Assembly: GCA_964384825.1 (NCBI GenBank)
Contig: CAYLMM010000077.1
Location: 1-8,676, forward strand
DNA length: 8,676 nucleotides
Source of the DNA: CAYLMM01 sp964384825
GTDB lineage: Bacteria > Krumholzibacteriota > Krumholzibacteriia > LZORAL124-64-63
Reading direction: 5' to 3'
The notes under the pieces were generated by a model. It had not been told where the DNA came from and did not search any database. It saw only the letters and a program-made list of their open reading frames with translations. Within the stretch, counting starts at the first letter, position 1, and each line of letters starts with the position of its first letter. The translations under genes and the position numbers were made by a program. Positions 8,620-8,676 of the stretch are shown here, one piece after another.

Positions 8620-8676
8620 CTACTCGTGGATCTTGGCGACGACGCCGGCACCGACGGTGCGGCCGCCCTCGCGGAT
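8620..8676 (-). CDS. tuf: Elongation factor Tu, last 18 codons (gene runs off the right edge)
   Basis: Only the C-terminal end is present: IREGGRTVGAGVVAKIHE and a TAG stop. IREGGRTVGAGVV is the nearly invariant end of EF-Tu domain III, the GTPase that delivers aminoacyl-tRNA to the ribosome. The closing residues vary between species (often KILE or KVLE); here they are KIHE. The G domain lies outside the window. The gene heads the rpmG-tRNA-secE group. Confidence 0.95.
   Translation of the reverse strand: MREGGRTVGAGVVAKIHE

Overview
The window is ordinary, highly conserved core-genome DNA from a high-GC bacterium. It holds the classical translation and transcription operon, all on the minus strand. 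In transcription order (right to left) it reads tuf (3' end only), rpmG, tRNA-Trp(CCA), secE, nusG, rplK, rplA, rplJ, rplL, rpoB, rpoC (5' end only). No mobile element, CRISPR array, phage gene, accessory gene or unrecognised protein-coding gene was found. Every long plus-strand reading frame is explained as an antisense shadow of a minus-strand gene.

Layout: positions 8449-8676 carry the last codons of EF-Tu and the 50-residue zinc-ribbon L33. A tRNA-Trp with an encoded CCA (8356-8432) lies directly between rpmG and secE. SecE (63 residues, one membrane helix) is followed by a 174-nt gap holding a terminator-like hairpin, then NusG. NusG has an unusual acidic, alanine-rich N-terminal extension of about 97 residues. 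A 192-nt gap separates nusG from rplK-rplA (L11, L1), which are followed by rplJ-rplL (L10 and L7/L12, the ribosomal stalk). A 117-nt gap with a perfect 12-bp GC-rich hairpin separates rplL from rpoB, and rpoC follows rpoB after 31 nt. Nearly every gene has a clear purine-rich Shine-Dalgarno sequence. Two genes, rpoB and nusG, start with GTG.

The genes cooperate in gene expression. EF-Tu, L33, L11, L1, L10, L12 and tRNA-Trp serve the ribosome, beta and beta' form the RNA polymerase core, NusG is the elongation factor bound by that core, and SecE is part of the protein-export channel. The regulatory interest lies in the four intergenic hairpins and the long leader before rplK, where stalk, L1 and polymerase genes are commonly adjusted relative to each other.

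Organism: high GC, near-absence of TTA, CTA and TCA codons in rpoB, and a Tyr in the RpoB segment DVHYTHYGR (Pro in E. coli). I recall this Tyr from Bacteroidetes/Chlorobi-type sequences, so the window suggests a high-GC member of, or relative of, the FCB/Gemmatimonadota/Krumholzibacteria-like assemblage. This assignment is a guess from memory and not proven by the window. The hoped-for undescribed system is not visible here; the most unusual item is the NusG extension.
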